DNA of 64,000 bases from Impatiens glandulifera (GCF_907164915.1 NC_061862.1:84120846-84184845), one strand, 5' to 3'. Shown: positions 48,131 through 60,883, counted from the stretch's first letter. Numbers and translations: made by a program. Notes: a model not told the origin generated them from the letters alone.

Positions 48131-49672
48131 CAGATCAGATCTTCTACTACCGAATGGGGTGTTCCCCTGTTGCAGACCAATCAAAACTCAGCATTATTAT
48201 TATATTAATAAATTAAAACTGGGTTGAAAGGAAGAAAGAGAACCCGGAACCCGTATTTTATTCCGGGTTCAGCAGAAACGGAAATGAGTGAAGCTTCCTT
48301 CGCTTCACTCTGTTTTACATGACCATTGAAGAGACAGTCTATACTGTTTTACATAAGGTTGTCCATGTAAAACTGATTGATATATATTCATTCAGGTGAA
48401 TATAAAATACGTTCATGTAAAAGCAGTTTATATGATAGAAGTGAAGCAAACTTCACTTGATAGAAGCAAACTTCACTTGATATTAAATTTGTAAGATATT
48501 TAAATGAATTTACTTTAATTATTTTATATGATTATATATTAAATATATATATATAAAACAACATGATCAAATTTTTTTGTAATATATTTAAATAAGCGCT
48601 ACCAGGTGAAGTTAGCTTCACCTCGGTATTTACAGCGCTCAAATGAGTGAAACAAGCACTACCAGGTGAAGCTTGCTTCACTCAATATTTACAGCGCTGA
48701 TAGAAGTGAAGCAAACTTCACTTCATAATTACATTTGTAAGATATTTTGAATTAATTAATTTTAATTAATTTATATAATTATATATTAAATATATATATA
48801 ACAATATGTTCAAAATTTTTTGGTAATAAATTTAAATAAATTTGTAAAACAAAATATTTTTAAATTTATTTTTAAGATATTTAAAAAAAATTATTTAAAT
48901 TATTTTATATTTTATATGATTATATATTAAATATATATAAATGTTCATGTAAAACCATTAACACATTTATGTAAAAACATTTATATGTTCATGTAAAAAC
49001 ATTTATGCCTTCATGTAAGTCTGCAATAGAATAAAAAAACAAGCGCTACCAGGTGAAGCTTGCTTCACCTGGGTATTTACAGCGCTCAAATGAGTGAAAC
49101 AAGCACCACCAGGTGAAACTTGCTTCACTCAATATTTACAGGACTGATAGAAGTGAAGTAAACTTCACTAGGTATTAAATTTGTAAGATATTTTAATGAA
49201 TTTGCTGTAATTATTTTATATGATTATATATTAAATATATATATATATAAAAAAATGTTCAATTTTTTTTGTAATATATTTAAATAAATTTGTAAAACAA
49301 AATATTTTAAAATTTATTTGTAAGATATTTTTTAAAAAAATATTTAAATTATTTTATATTTTATATAATTATATATTAAATATATATAAATGTTCATGTA
49401 AAACCATTAACACATTTATGTAAAAACATTTATACGTTCATGTAAAAACATTTATACATTTATGTAAATCTGCAAAAGAATAAAAAAACAAGCGCTATCA
49501 GGTGAAACTTGTTTCACCTGAGTATTTACAACACTCAAATGAGTGAAACAAGCACTACCAATTGAAGCAAGCTTGACTCAATATTTAGAGCGCTGAAAGA
49601 AGTGAAGCAAACTTCATTTGATATTTATATTTGTAAGATATTTAAATTAATTTATTTTATATGATTATATAT

Positions 49673-49705
<33 letters not shown>

Positions 49706-50119
49706 CATGTTCAAAAAATTTTGTAATATATTTAAATAAATTTGTAAAATAAAATATTTTTAAATTTATTTGTAAGATATTTAAAAAAAATTATTTAAAT
49801 TATTTTATATTTTATATAATTATATATTAAATATACATAAATGTTCATGTAAAATCATTAACACATTTATGTAAAAACATTTATATGTTCATGTAAAAAC
49901 ATTTACACCTTCATGTAAGTCTGCAAAAAAAAAAACAAGCACTACCAAGTGAAGCTTGCTTCACTTGGGGATTTACAGCGCTCGAAACAAGCACTACCAG
50001 GTGAAGATTGCTTCACTCAATATTTACAGCGCTGATAGAAGTGAAGCAAACTTCACTTGATATTAAATTTGTAAGATATTTAAATAAATTTATTTTAATT
50101 ATGTTATATAAATATATAT

Positions 50120-50216
<97 letters not shown>

Positions 50217-51897
50217 ACATGTTCAAATTTTTTTTTAATATATTTAAATAAATTTGTAAAATAAAATATTTTAAAATTTATTTTTAAGATATTTTTAAAA
50301 AAATATTTAAAATATTTTATACTTTATATAATTATATATTAAATATATGTAAATGTAATGTAAAACCACTAACACATTTATGTAAAAACATTTATACGTT
50401 AATGTTAAAGCATTTATGCCTTCATGTAAGTCTGCAAAAAATATAAAAAAAGCGCTACCAGGTGAATCTAGCTTCACCTGGGTATTTACAGCGCTCAAAT
50501 GAGTGAAACAAGCACTACCGGGTGAAGCTTGCTTCACTCAATATTTACCGCGCTATAGAAGTGAAGCAAACTTCACTTTATATTTACATTTGTAAGATAT
50601 TTAAATTAATTTATTTTAATTATTTTATATGATTATATATTAAATATATATATAACAATATGTTCAAAATTTTTTGTAATATATTTAAATAAATTTGTAA
50701 AACAAAATATTTTTAAATTTATTTGTAAGATATTTAAAAAAAAATATTTAAATTATTTTATATTTTATATAATTATATATTAAATATATATAAATGTTCA
50801 TGTAAAACCACTAACATATTTATGTAAAAACATTTATACGTTAATGTAAAAGCATTTATGTCTTCATGTACATCTGCAAAATATTAAATAAAACAAGCGC
50901 TAGCAGGTGAAGCAAGCTTCACCTGATAGCGCTTTTTTTTTATTCTATTGCAGGCTTACATGAAGGCATAAATACTTTTACATGAACATATAAATGTTTT
51001 TACATAAATGTGTTAATGGTTTTACATGAACATTTATATATATTTAATATATAATTATATACAATATAAAATAATTTAAATAATTTTTTAAAAAATATCT
51101 TAAAAATAAATTTTAAAATATTTTGTTTTACAAATTTATTTAAATATATTAAAAAAATTGAATATTTTGTTTTACAAATTCATTTAAATATATTTATAAA
51201 ATAATTTAAATATCTTACAAAAATAATAAAAAATATGTTTTTTTATATGTATATATTTAATATATAATTATATAAATTTTTAAATAATTTGTCAAAATAT
51301 ATTTCAATACATTATAAAAAATTTGTGCATATTAAATATATAAATATATACATTATAAAATAATTTGTACAAATTCACTTGAATATATCACAATTATAAC
51401 ATATAATTATAATCATTCATACAAATTAATTTAAATATCTTAAATCACATAATTTATTATTATTATTTTAAACTAATCTTAAAATAAAATTATATTAATT
51501 CATAATTATTAATTTATATATATATCAGAAATAAAATTATATGAATTATTATTTAATCATTTAAATACATCACAAATAAATTTATAAGCATAATTTATAA
51601 ATCAGAGTCAATTTAAGTTTGCTTCACTCAACAGTGAATATATATCAATCAGTTTTTTACATGGACAACCTCATGTAAAACAGTGTAGACTGTTTCTTCA
51701 ATGGTCATGTAAAACGGAGTGAAACAAAGAAAGCTTCACTCATTTCCGTTTCTGCTGAACCCGGAATAAAATACGGGTTCCGGGTTTTCTCTCTTCCTTT
51801 CAACCCAGTTTTAATTTATTAATATAATAATAATGCTGAGTTTTGAATTGTCCGCAACAGGGGAACACCCCCATTCGGTAGCAGAAGATCTGATCTG
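48131..51897. mobile_element. Second MULE, non-coding, 3.77 kb, same family
   Basis: Ends CAGATCAGATCTTCTACTAC at the left and, reverse-complemented, CAGATCAGATCTTCTGCTAC at the right, then ACCGAATGG and GTGTTCCCCTGTTGC on both sides. The flanking 9-mers TATCGTTTC (48122-48130) and CATCGTTTC (51898-51906) differ at one base. The first 100 bp closely resemble the termini of the 21.9-kb MULE, so that transposase could act on it. The interior has no gene, only tandem repeats of about 450 bp and AT-rich DNA. Confidence 0.9.
48590..50935. repeat. About 450-bp tandem repeats with palindromes inside second MULE
   Basis: Starts of the unit (AGCGCTACCAGGTGAAG) lie at about 48594, 49043, 49493, 49939, 50451 and 50897. 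Each unit has the perfect palindrome GGTGAAGCTTGCTTCACC bracketed by AGCGCT boxes, a second hairpin GAAGTGAAG...CTTCACTT, an AT-rich middle, and GTTCATGTAAAACC motifs. From about 50935 to 51100 the same text continues in reverse, so the right terminal repeat extends into the array. A (TA)n expansion at 50125-50210 lengthens one unit. Confidence 0.88.
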
Positions 51898-51906
51898 CAT
51901 CGTTTC

Positions 51907-54345
51907 TGTCCAATCATCTCTTATTTACAGTTAATAATAATATCTTCTCCATTTAAAATTCAACGTCATGACGAATTCATTTCAAATTTCTACTTGAGCT
52001 TCCAACTGTGTTGATTTCAAACATGCCTTCTAATAAAATATCATTTCAAACAGACAGGCCTTTTAATAAAAAGAAAATCACTAGCAATTGAAAAATTACA
52101 AAAAAAATCTTCTACCTCTAAATTGATAGATGAATCGTCTTTAATGGTTCGTGCGATTTGAAATTAGTCAAATCTCGTGTATTACATAGTTACATTCTTC
52201 ACGTACTCTCGCGGTAGGAGACAAGAGATTTTTGTGATAGGTTCAATCCGTGCACTATTTTAAGCAAAAAACCGTTTTAGATGTTGTTTATGTTAGCTAT
52301 ATTAGAGAACCTCTTGACTTATTTTCCTCTGAATCCCGTAAAAAATAAAAAGGGATGAAGAACCAAAAATAGAATTCTCTAGCATATGATTTTAATTATT
52401 GGTCCGTACAGATTTTAGATCGATCCGTTTACGGACGAACCGATACAATTGAGTTTAGAGTCGCTAGTTTAGTTTACTTCTCAATTAAACTAAAAATATA
52501 GAGTATTCATTTTAAGGATTCAGTGCTTGGTTATGTATGAAAAATGGTCATCAACGCTATGTCTCACACGCATATTATAAACGGACAGTCCTTACTTCTA
52601 AATAATAAGATATTTGATGTTTGAATAATTGTTAATACTTGCGTTTTGAGTTCAAAACTCTTTTACTCTTTGAAAAGATTGAAACTTGTGTTTAAAAGGG
52701 TTAACCCTATTCATTTTTTATAATCAATCTAAGAGTCCATTAATTGTAGACAAGATTAAAATAGAAGAGCTCATAATATTTTTTTCAATCAAGAAATGAG
52801 AGTACAATCGAGAAATGAAAAATTCATTATGTTCTTGATTATAGATTTGATTGCGCATCTTGGTAAAAAATATTTCAAAAAAACACCCTAGAGCTTTTCT
52901 GCATAACTCTGTTTACAACACTACTAGAACAAGTGTTTTTTTAAAAGTGTTTCAAAGTTTATGAAAATTCCCAAGAGAATGTTTTTGGGAGCATAAGGCA
53001 ATCGAGTTAAAATTTTCAAAATTACACAACTTTGTTTATAACAATGCAAAAATATGTTTTCTAACATGCTTAAAAAATTATGATCCTTTTGTGAAAGTTA
53101 GAAATATTTTCAAGATCTCCCATAATTCATTTCGTAATTTGTTAAGTTGTAAAACTCATATCGATATAAGATAAAAAAAAATTAAAAAACAATTCAAACG
53201 GTCCAACACAATTGTTGAAAATAATATTCTTGACCACCATATCATTTTTTTAAATTTTTCTAAGATGAGAAATTTTTAAATTATAATTTGAAGGCATTAA
53301 TTGGACTTAATTGAAGTTCAGGGTCAAATTGAAGAATTCTGGTAATTGAGGACCAAAATGTTTCAGAATTATTGAAAATAATTCAAAACTGAACTTAAAG
53401 GTTGAATTTAGATTGAGATGAAATCGAGGGCCCATACTAAACGAGAAGAAAGACTAGGGGTTAAATTATTTGAACTTATTAAAAATAAGTTGAAATTAGA
53501 AAGATTGCATCAAAGATGTTGATCAGGGAAGTTAGAAGCATTTCTTGGTCTACCATATTTTAAACAATTTTTCTTAAATTATCCCATCTTTTCATTCTCC
53601 CAAACTATCCGTTTTCTCTCTAAAATATTAATTAATTTTTTAATTAACTATTTCTCACTTAATCCATTAATTAATCTCCTCTCTTTCTTAACGGTTAATT
53701 AACCTTCTATTTTTTTTTTCTCTAAACTACTAAATAATTTATTAATTAATCTATTCTCTCGATTAACTAATTAAATATATTATATAAGTATTAAAATAAT
53801 AACACATATATTTAAATTTTATTTAAATTTATAAATATAATATATATATATATATACTCTCTTTTCTTTACATTATAAATTTTATTTTTTATAAATCTTT
53901 ATTATACATTTATACCATCTTTTCTTTACCTTATTTAAATTATTTTAACATAACATTTAGTTTTCACATGTTTATATGTTTATTATCGTTGAAATTCTAC
54001 ATTTCAAAATTAGACAGTTGTTTTAAGCTGTAGTTAAACTTGGTTTTCTAATTAAGGAGAACTAGTATAACACCCAACAATCATTGCCCCGCTTCAACTT
54101 AAAGTGCTCCAGATGGAAATTAAATATGTGATTTTTTTGTCTTTTAAGCCGACTCTTAACACTGAACTAATTTGATGATTAGTTAATTTTGGTTGATAAA
54201 CTCTCTAACACGACATTTTTTTAATCAAGCTAGACCATATAAAGAAAATAATGTAAAGAAAAGAAAGTGAATGCATAATAAAGATTTCTTTCTTGCTTCC
54301 TTCTCAAAACCGTTTTGGATGTCAAAACTGTAATTAATAAGAATT
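51907..54345. other. AT-rich intergenic DNA, no gene seen
   Basis: 2.4 kb without a convincing reading frame, RNA gene or element end. A (TA)n tract lies near 53840. Some text near 52700-53200 is moderately complex and may be an old intron or relic. Confidence 0.5.
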
Positions 54346-54765
54346 TGACTAATTTTACTCATTCTATAAAATGACTAATTTTTTCCACCCGGTATACGGT
54401 GGAACACAAAGTTTGGAACGTTCAGATTTTGTGTTCCACTATACTACTTTCACAAAAATAAGTTGATTTTTATTCTCTCTTTTTAATATTTTTTACTCAT
54501 TCTACAAAATAACCAATTTTTGTGAAGGTGGTACATAATGGAACACAAAATTTAAAACATCAGATTTGAACCTATTTTGACGGGATCAAATCTGCTAATT
54601 CAGATTTTGTGTTCCACTATGTATCACCTTCACAAAATAAGTTGATTTTTCATTTTCTTTCTTCATTATTTTTTACTCGTTCTATAAAATAATCAATTTT
54701 TGTAAAGGTTGTACACAGTGAAACACAAAATTTAAAACCGAAGATTTAACCCCATTTTGACCAAC
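54345..54765. repeat. Tandem repeat, GTGTTCCACTAT unit
   Basis: Three diverged units of about 160-175 bp, each with TTTTACTC(A/G)TTCTA(C/T)AAAAT, AATTTTTGT(A/G)AAGGT, and inverted GTGGAACACAAA/TTTGTGTTCCAC motifs that could fold into hairpins. Confidence 0.7.
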
Positions 54766-54806
54766 TGAAAGCAAAGCCTGAACCAATCAACTTCTTCTTC
54801 CATGGC

Positions 54807-55106
54807 ATGCAGACCATTGACAACGATTATATATCCTCCATTCTTCGCCAGCGATTTCGTCTACAAGGAGATAAAGATGGATCTCAAAAATTATTCTCAT
54901 CGACAATTACGATTTGGAGATCCTCGAAAATTTCCTACACCTGCTGTCATACTTTGATCTATGATTTCTCCGACCATAAGTTGACGGCGACGAGCACAAT
55001 GTTTCCTCACGAAGGTTTCATTTCTCCGGCGGTATGTTCATTTTGTGATCTTGGCAATGAGAATTTGATCACAACTCTCGACTCTATGAAGCTTCCATTT
55101 ATGTGA
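54807..55106 (+). CDS. Unidentified 99-aa ORF, copy B
   Basis: Starts ATG at 54807 and ends TGA at 55106 (KLPFM-stop). Recognisable text such as EGFISPAVCSFCDLGNENLI is shared with copy A (1-443), where a MITE splits it. I do not recognise the family. The N-terminal part before 54901 has no counterpart in this window. Divergence between copies is mostly amino-acid-changing, so it may be a gene fragment and not a working gene. Confidence 0.4.
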   Translation: MQTIDNDYISSILRQRFRLQGDKDGSQKLFSSTITIWRSSKISYTCCHTLIYDFSDHKLTATSTMFPHEGFISPAVCSFCDLGNENLITTLDSMKLPFM

Positions 55107-56178
55107 CCTCGAATTGCTTCTCGGTCTAGTGTTACACACCGATTCGCAGTAATAATGCAATTACGCAGAGTGCAATTCTCCGTTCGAACTTTTTTATGTT
55201 AACCTAGTAAACCTCACTACTTCAAAATCATACATTATTCCGCCAGAATATATTTTGCCTTGTTGACACTGACAGAGCTACATTCAAGGCAAGAGTACAA
55301 TATAAAAATTTAAATAATAATGGTGAAAATGATAACTCTCAATACAGTATGTGATAATATTAAGATAACTAAAAACATAATTAGAACATATATAATAATA
55401 GTAGACCAATCATAACAATATTTAAATAGTTATATCAATATCAAATAGTAAACAAATATTATTAGAATGATTAATAACTAAACTTAAAAATTAGATTTAA
55501 TTAATAATAAATTGAGAAATACCACCCAATAAAAAATTGTACAGTTAGTTTTAAATTAATTTTAAAAATTTATAAAAAAATATAAATTAATATTCTAAAC
55601 AAGTAAAAACAATTATATTGATTTGGTCCGGTTATATAAACAAATAAATTTTCAAAAACAAAAATTAAATCGATTATAAAATAAATATTCGACCCTAGAA
55701 CAAACTGGTCGGATATAGCAAGTCGTTCATTTGGAAATTGATGTATTATTTATTCTTCCAAAACGGTTTATAGAAAATTATATTATATAATCGTCTTCTC
55801 GAGTGTCTACTCGTTTGATAATTTGTTTTAAGCGACAATTTTGTTTTTTTCTTTTCTTATTTTCATGTTTTGTGCATTTTTTCCCTATATTTTCCATAAA
55901 CTATGCTGAAATCTACTAAACTAGACTTTCATATTTTTTATTTATTTATATTGTTAGCATTCACTTATTTTCCTAATTAATTTAATTTATCACGTTTCCT
56001 TAACCCAACTTCTCGTCAACTATATAACTTTAAATATGTAAATTTGATATTTAAATCGGGTATTTTAATCACTTTTTAGATTTTGTATATTTATTTTATT
56101 TTAGTATGGATATTCATGGATCGATTAGTATGTTTAATATCCTCAATTGTTACTCGTAATAGTGTAATATCTATAATC
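54901..56178 (+). repeat. Duplicated segment, copy B
   Basis: Direct repeat of 1-1515. Lacks the MITE insertion (intact site CATAAGTT at 54975-54982) and ends at 56178 where copy A continues into the hAT target site. Apart from the ORF at its start it is AT-rich and non-coding. Confidence 0.92.
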
Positions 56179-56650
56179 TTACAATATTACGCAGGTAGTG
56201 TACCAATATTTTTAGAGCTTAATTATTTAAAATTTTATTAGTTATTATTTATTTATATATCAATATTATATATATTTTTGTAGTTTGGTAATGGTACCGA
56301 TAAGTGTACCAATATTTTTGTTATATAAAAAAAATAATATTTTTAATATTTTTGATATTTTGCAATACAATACAATATTTTAATGAATTTTTTAATATTT
56401 TATACGTTCTAAAAATTATATTGATAATACAAATAGGTAGGCTAAATGAACTTTTTTATATATATTATATACCAATTTTAATATTATTATATTTTTGTAA
56501 ATTATTATTTAATATATATATTTTAATTAATATATATTTTTTAAGACATTTATATAAATATTAAATATATATATATATATAAATATAATTAAATAAATAA
56601 TAATAATTCATCTTTATCAAATTAAAATTTATTTAATTTGGAAAATCATT
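56179..56650. other. Very AT-rich DNA
   Basis: No recognisable feature; open frames here are Ile/Phe/Tyr-rich low-complexity strings. Confidence 0.4.
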
Positions 56651-56654
56651 ATAT

Positions 56655-57120
56655 ATGAACCCAATAATTGAAAGAAGAGAGCACTTGTCTTGTGTTAGAA
56701 TTAGTATTGAAGTGCATCATAAGGGTGTTCTGCCAATGAAAATGTCAGTTGTTGATAGAAAAGGAAAGTACAATGTCATTGAGATCTTTTATGAATGTAA
56801 ACCAAAGAGAAGTGTTTTCTGTAACACTTTTCTACACAATAAATATAATAAAGCTAAACAAAAAAACAGAAAAACCAGAAAAGCTAGGAAGCGGAAAAGA
56901 AAAAGAAAGAAACAGATGAGGCTAAACTCAAAGATTAAGCAGTTGTAGAAGAAAATAAGAAGGATTCTAGGAAAAGGAAAACAATGAAGGAAAGAAAGTA
57001 ATGAGAATCAAGAAAAAAGAAGAATTATTTTTTACTAAAATGTGAAGGATCGTGATGAAAATGGAAGATGAACCTCAAGTTGTTGTTGAGGAAATTCAAG
57101 AGGAAGACACCTAGAATTTC
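56655..57120 (+). pseudogene. DUF4283/zinc-knuckle-like retroelement protein fragment
   Basis: Frame 56655-56948 reads EHLSCVRISIEVHHKGVLPM, then KYNVIEIFYECKPKRSVFCN and a lysine/arginine-rich tail. The order LS-x-R-(V/I)-x-(V/I)-E-V, then (V/I)-E-(I/V)-x-YEWKP-x-x-C-x-x-C resembles the DUF4283-plus-zinc-knuckle proteins linked to plant LINEs and retroelements; here W is C and the knuckle is incomplete. The following A-rich, Lys/Glu-coding stretch to about 57230 has several stops. A degenerate fragment. Confidence 0.55.
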
Positions 57121-57229
57121 AAAAAAAAACAGAGAATTCTAAAGCCGATAAAGAAGATTCCAAAACAGATGTGGAGTCTGAAGCTGAAGTCAAAGATAAG
57201 GAAACAAGAACACAAAAATTTAAGTTGAA

Positions 57230-58250
57230 GATAACAAAGGTAAAAACCCTCACATTCTCAAAAACAATTCTTTTGATTAAATAAGAAGGGACTCGTACAA
57301 AGAGAGAATTCAAAATAAGAAATAACAATATTCACCATCATCTTCAATACAATCTCCTTTCATTGTCAGATGAGGGGAAGATTAAGAGGATGGGGAAGAA
57401 GATCTCTCAATGAAAATGAATGGCATACGAAAATGTCAAATTAAAATGGTTAGATTTGAATGTAGTCTTTTCTGTTTATAATCTCTGTTTTTTTAGAATG
57501 TATAAATGATAATAATCAATTTTTTTTATTGTCATCCTTAATCATAACTGGGGTTTGTCTAACTTTAATTTTTGACACTCCCACTTTGTAATTTTAATGA
57601 AATGGTTCTAACCATTTTTTTAAAAAAAATTATTTAATTTTTATTTTTGTAACTTTTAAATGATTCTTAATTACTCATTTTCAATCCTAACAATTTCATT
57701 TTTCACATAATAGCTTAAATAAATTATTTACATAAAATATTAGAAATTTATGTTCAAATATATAATAGTTGTTTTCTTAAATTAGTATATATATATATAT
57801 ATATGTGGATAGTAGATAAACATTTATAAAAATATTATAAAGGGTAACAACAGGGCATTTTTTTTCTTTAGCTTAGAAAAATTTAAGTTATTATTGTAAT
57901 AATTTGGTGTCGATTACAACAATTTGTTTGAAGATTACTTTGGATTGTATCTTTGAAATTATTATAATATTAAAATAATTTAAAGTCAATTTGATTAATT
58001 ATAAGTTAGGTAAAAAGAGAAAAAAAAGGATAATGTCAATCCATCCTCACATTTAATTGGTGTCGATTACAACAATTTGTTTGAAGATTACTTTGGATTA
58101 GTATAATATTAAAATAATAAAAATATATTATTAAAATACTTTGATTAATTATAAGATATGTATAAAAGGATTATGTCAATCCACTAAAATACTATAAAGT
58201 TACTTTTATTAATGAAAGTATAAAAATTACTTACTACAAGTTAAAAAAAA
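57230..58250. other. AT-rich DNA with a short duplicated block
   Basis: The string TTGGTGTCGATTACAACAAT followed by TTGTTTGAAGATTACTTTGG occurs at about 57903 and 58059, giving a duplication of about 156 bp. A (TA)n tract lies near 57787. No gene. Confidence 0.6.
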
Positions 58251-58251
58251 A

Positions 58252-58260
58252 CTATAAATA
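58252..58260 (+). promoter_or_regulatory. TATA box of defensin-like gene
   Basis: CTATAAATA lies 50 bp upstream of the ATG at 58310, a normal plant TATA position for a short leader. Confidence 0.6.
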
Positions 58261-58309
58261 TTGCAGTATAATTAGAGCAAAATATAGAAAAAAAAAATTT
58301 ATTTGTTTA

Positions 58310-58663
58310 ATGGCAAACCACCAAGAGTACAACATGAAGAGCCTACTAATAATATTCTTCATAGTTAATATTATTTTGATAGGTATGTTTATTTTTGTTA
58401 TTTATTTTATATTATAATTGTTGATATATATCTATTTTCTTCTTTGATATACACATAATTATTTTATATTTTTAGGTATGATCACACAATCATATGCATT
58501 AAAAGAATCAAAAGTACCTTTTTGGAACCCTAAGGATGAGTGTGAAAATGATGCGGATTGTATATCCAAATGTTTTCTTCTTCATATAGGGAGATGTATT
58601 CGCAAAACCTGTCGTTGTTTATTCAAAAATAGTTTATCTAAATTTCATAATATCGCCGAATGA
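58310..58663 (+). CDS. Defensin-like / NCR-like secreted cysteine-rich peptide, 86 aa
   Basis: Exon 1 58310-58382 encodes the start MANHQEYNMKSLLIIFFIVN and ends in phase 1 at ATAG|GTATG; exon 2 58476-58663 begins after TTTTTAG. A single intron right after the signal-peptide exon is the standard layout of plant DEFL, LCR and NCR genes. The mature part has six cysteines spaced C-x5-C-x3-C-x7-C-x4-C-x-C (ECENDADCISKCF, GRCIRKTCRC). Such peptides are secreted and serve in defence, pollen-stigma signalling or, in some legumes, symbiosis; the exact role is not deducible. A TATA box lies 50 bp upstream. The frame-broken relative is at 10968-11411 with the same spacing and intron phase. No lesions. 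Confidence 0.88.
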
Positions 58664-59734
58664 TCGGAACTTTAGTGAAAATCGTCATGTCTAAGTCTGT
58701 ATGCTTTATTTTAATATGATTTTTTGATAATAAGAAAATTCTTGATTTGAGTGTTTGAAAATAAATTTTTAATCAGTAATATTGTTTTATGTTCATTCAC
58801 CTATAAAGAAACAAACATCAATAAATTGTTATTTTTTTACTAACAAAAAGCCCAAAAACCAAATAAATAATTATAATGAGACTAAATATGTAAATGAAAT
58901 AAGAACTAATATATCAAATAAAAACTTAACACTCATTATTAGGGATGTACATCCTAACTACAAAATTAAATCATCAACAAAAGATCAATTAATTAATGTA
59001 TATTGGATTTGTAGATTTCTATAATCAATTTTATTTGTTTTAAAAAAAAACTCATTTTAGCCTTCCCTATTAAAATTGTTATCAATCCTGATTGATATAA
59101 TCGGATTATCAATCCTGATTGATATAATCGGATTAAAATGACGAAACATTTAAGAAAAAAGTAATTTGTATTTAAAACACTTCATTATTTTAAAAATATA
59201 TAAACTTGTAACCTAACCAATCTTGATATTGTAAAAAATTGTTGAAACTCAAATACGAAGGATGACAAAAAAAAAAATAAGGCAGATCAAGGAGGAAATG
59301 CATTTACTATCCCAACTGTTTTATTTTTGAGAATTTTTTTACTATCATTCTCGTTCGGTTCGATTTAAGATAAACTTTATGATGCACCGTTTATATAATG
59401 ATTTATAAAATAATACGATATTTTATAACCTTATAGAAGACTTTGGGCATCCAAATAAGTGATGATATTTATGTATGAAAAACAAAATGTATGAATTTTA
59501 CTAAAGTTAAGTTGATAGCAAAATATAAAATGCACTCATTTTGTGTATTGACTACTGAGAATTTCTAAAGAACATACACATGTGTCGAGAGTTAAGAAAG
59601 TATTATGGCTTGCTGCATATACTTGAAGTTTAATCAATTAGACAATCATCAATGACTAATGTAAACATTGATAGAGGCAACATAAAAAAATTGTTACGGT
59701 TTAAAATGAGTAGTTAATTTGGTTTGGTTTTAGA
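58664..59734. other. AT-rich DNA with a 26-bp tandem duplication
   Basis: TATCAATCCTGATTGATATAATCGGAT is present twice in a row at about 59080-59135 and contains the inverted repeat ATCAATC-ct-GATTGAT. Otherwise featureless; an open frame at 58782-59024 has no recognisable content. Confidence 0.5.
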
Positions 59735-59967
59735 CAGGGAGTCCCTATTCAGCCCACCCTGATTTTTTTTTACAGTTAAAATTTGACATTACCCTTATTT
59801 TTTTATAAAAATTTCAATTGAATTCACTATTTTTTATTTAATTATTAAAAAATGGTAAAACTTAGCTTTATTTACACGTTTTATCCAAAATTTTATCGTT
59901 ATTTATTTATTCCCACACTAAAAAAAATTTAATCCCACCCCACCACCGATTCTTGGGTTTGTCCCTA
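59735..59967. mobile_element. Short hAT element, relative of 1524-2554
   Basis: 233 bp. Left end CAGGGAGTCCCTATTCAGCC; right end, reverse-complemented, TAGGGACAAACCCAAGAATC. These match the right and left ends of the 1.03-kb element respectively, so it is inserted in the opposite orientation. Flanking 8-mers GTTTTAGA and GTTTTGGA differ at one base. No coding capacity. Confidence 0.7.
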
Positions 59968-60499
59968 GTTTTGGAGGAGTTTGTAAAGCTTGGTTTGACT
60001 GGTCTTGGTTTCGTTGCTTTGCACTAGTAAAAAATCGACCTTTACCGACGGTTTTTTTCAAAGGTTTTATAAAACTCTCCTAAATACTCCCGAGAGGAAC
60101 GAATCTTTCGGTATTAAAAATAGATTCTGAGAGGGGTGTAAAACCTTTGGTTTTACTAATTATTACCGAAAGTTCTTTGTAGAACTTTCGGTTTTTACCT
60201 TCCCAAAAAACCAAAAATAATTCTAAGTGTTGGATGTGGGTGAATTGCGAAGGTTTTTACAAAAACCTTCGGTTTTGAAATCCCGGAGATTTTTAATTGC
60301 GAAGGTTATTCAAAGAACCTTCGGTTTTACCTTTTTTGAAATTCTCTTTTCCGAAGGTTTTCCAAAAAACCTTCGGTTTTAGCTCAATTAAAAATAATTC
60401 TAAGTTTGGTAATGGTTATTTCCGAAGGGTTTTTAATAAACCTTCGGTTTTGACTAATATCAAAACCGAAAGTTATATGAAAACCTTCGGCATCTACCA

Positions 60500-60883
60500 C
60501 TATAAATACAAACCCTAACCCTTCTCTTTTTCATTCCACTCTCTCCTTTCTCTCTCTCCCGCGCCGCAGCCGCCTCCTCCACGCCGCTTCTTCTCTTCTC
60601 GCGTTCAGGTTTGTTTCATTTGATTTTTTTTTTGTTTATTATTAGATTTAGATTTCTTAAGTTTATATATATTATCTAGATTTAGGCTAATTTAAATTAT
60701 TTGTTTGTTTCATTGGTTTAGATTTGTCTATACGTTATTGTTTAGATTAGATTTAGGTTAGTTTGTTAAATATATATGATTTTGTTAGATTTGTTATTTT
60801 GTTTGATTGAAGTTATATTAGATTTAGGTTACGGTTATTTTGTTTGATTAATATATATATACATATATCTGAAATGCATCTAG
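60500..60883 (+). promoter_or_regulatory. TATA box, leader and 5' intron of CACTA ORF
   Basis: CTATAAATAC at 60500-60509, a CT-rich leader (60525-60608), splice donor CGTTCAG|GTTTGT at 60608/60609, an AT-rich intron with (TA)n near 60850, and acceptor GCATCTAG directly before GATGAG at 60884. A textbook plant promoter and leader intron. Confidence 0.7.

Noticed and set aside
50008..50238. 76-aa frame with an Ile-Tyr repeat
   Set aside because: Translation of the (TA)n microsatellite inside the second MULE.
56304..56564. 86-aa Ile/Phe/Tyr-rich frame resembling a membrane protein
   Set aside because: Generated by AT-rich low-complexity DNA; no start context, domain or conserved copy.
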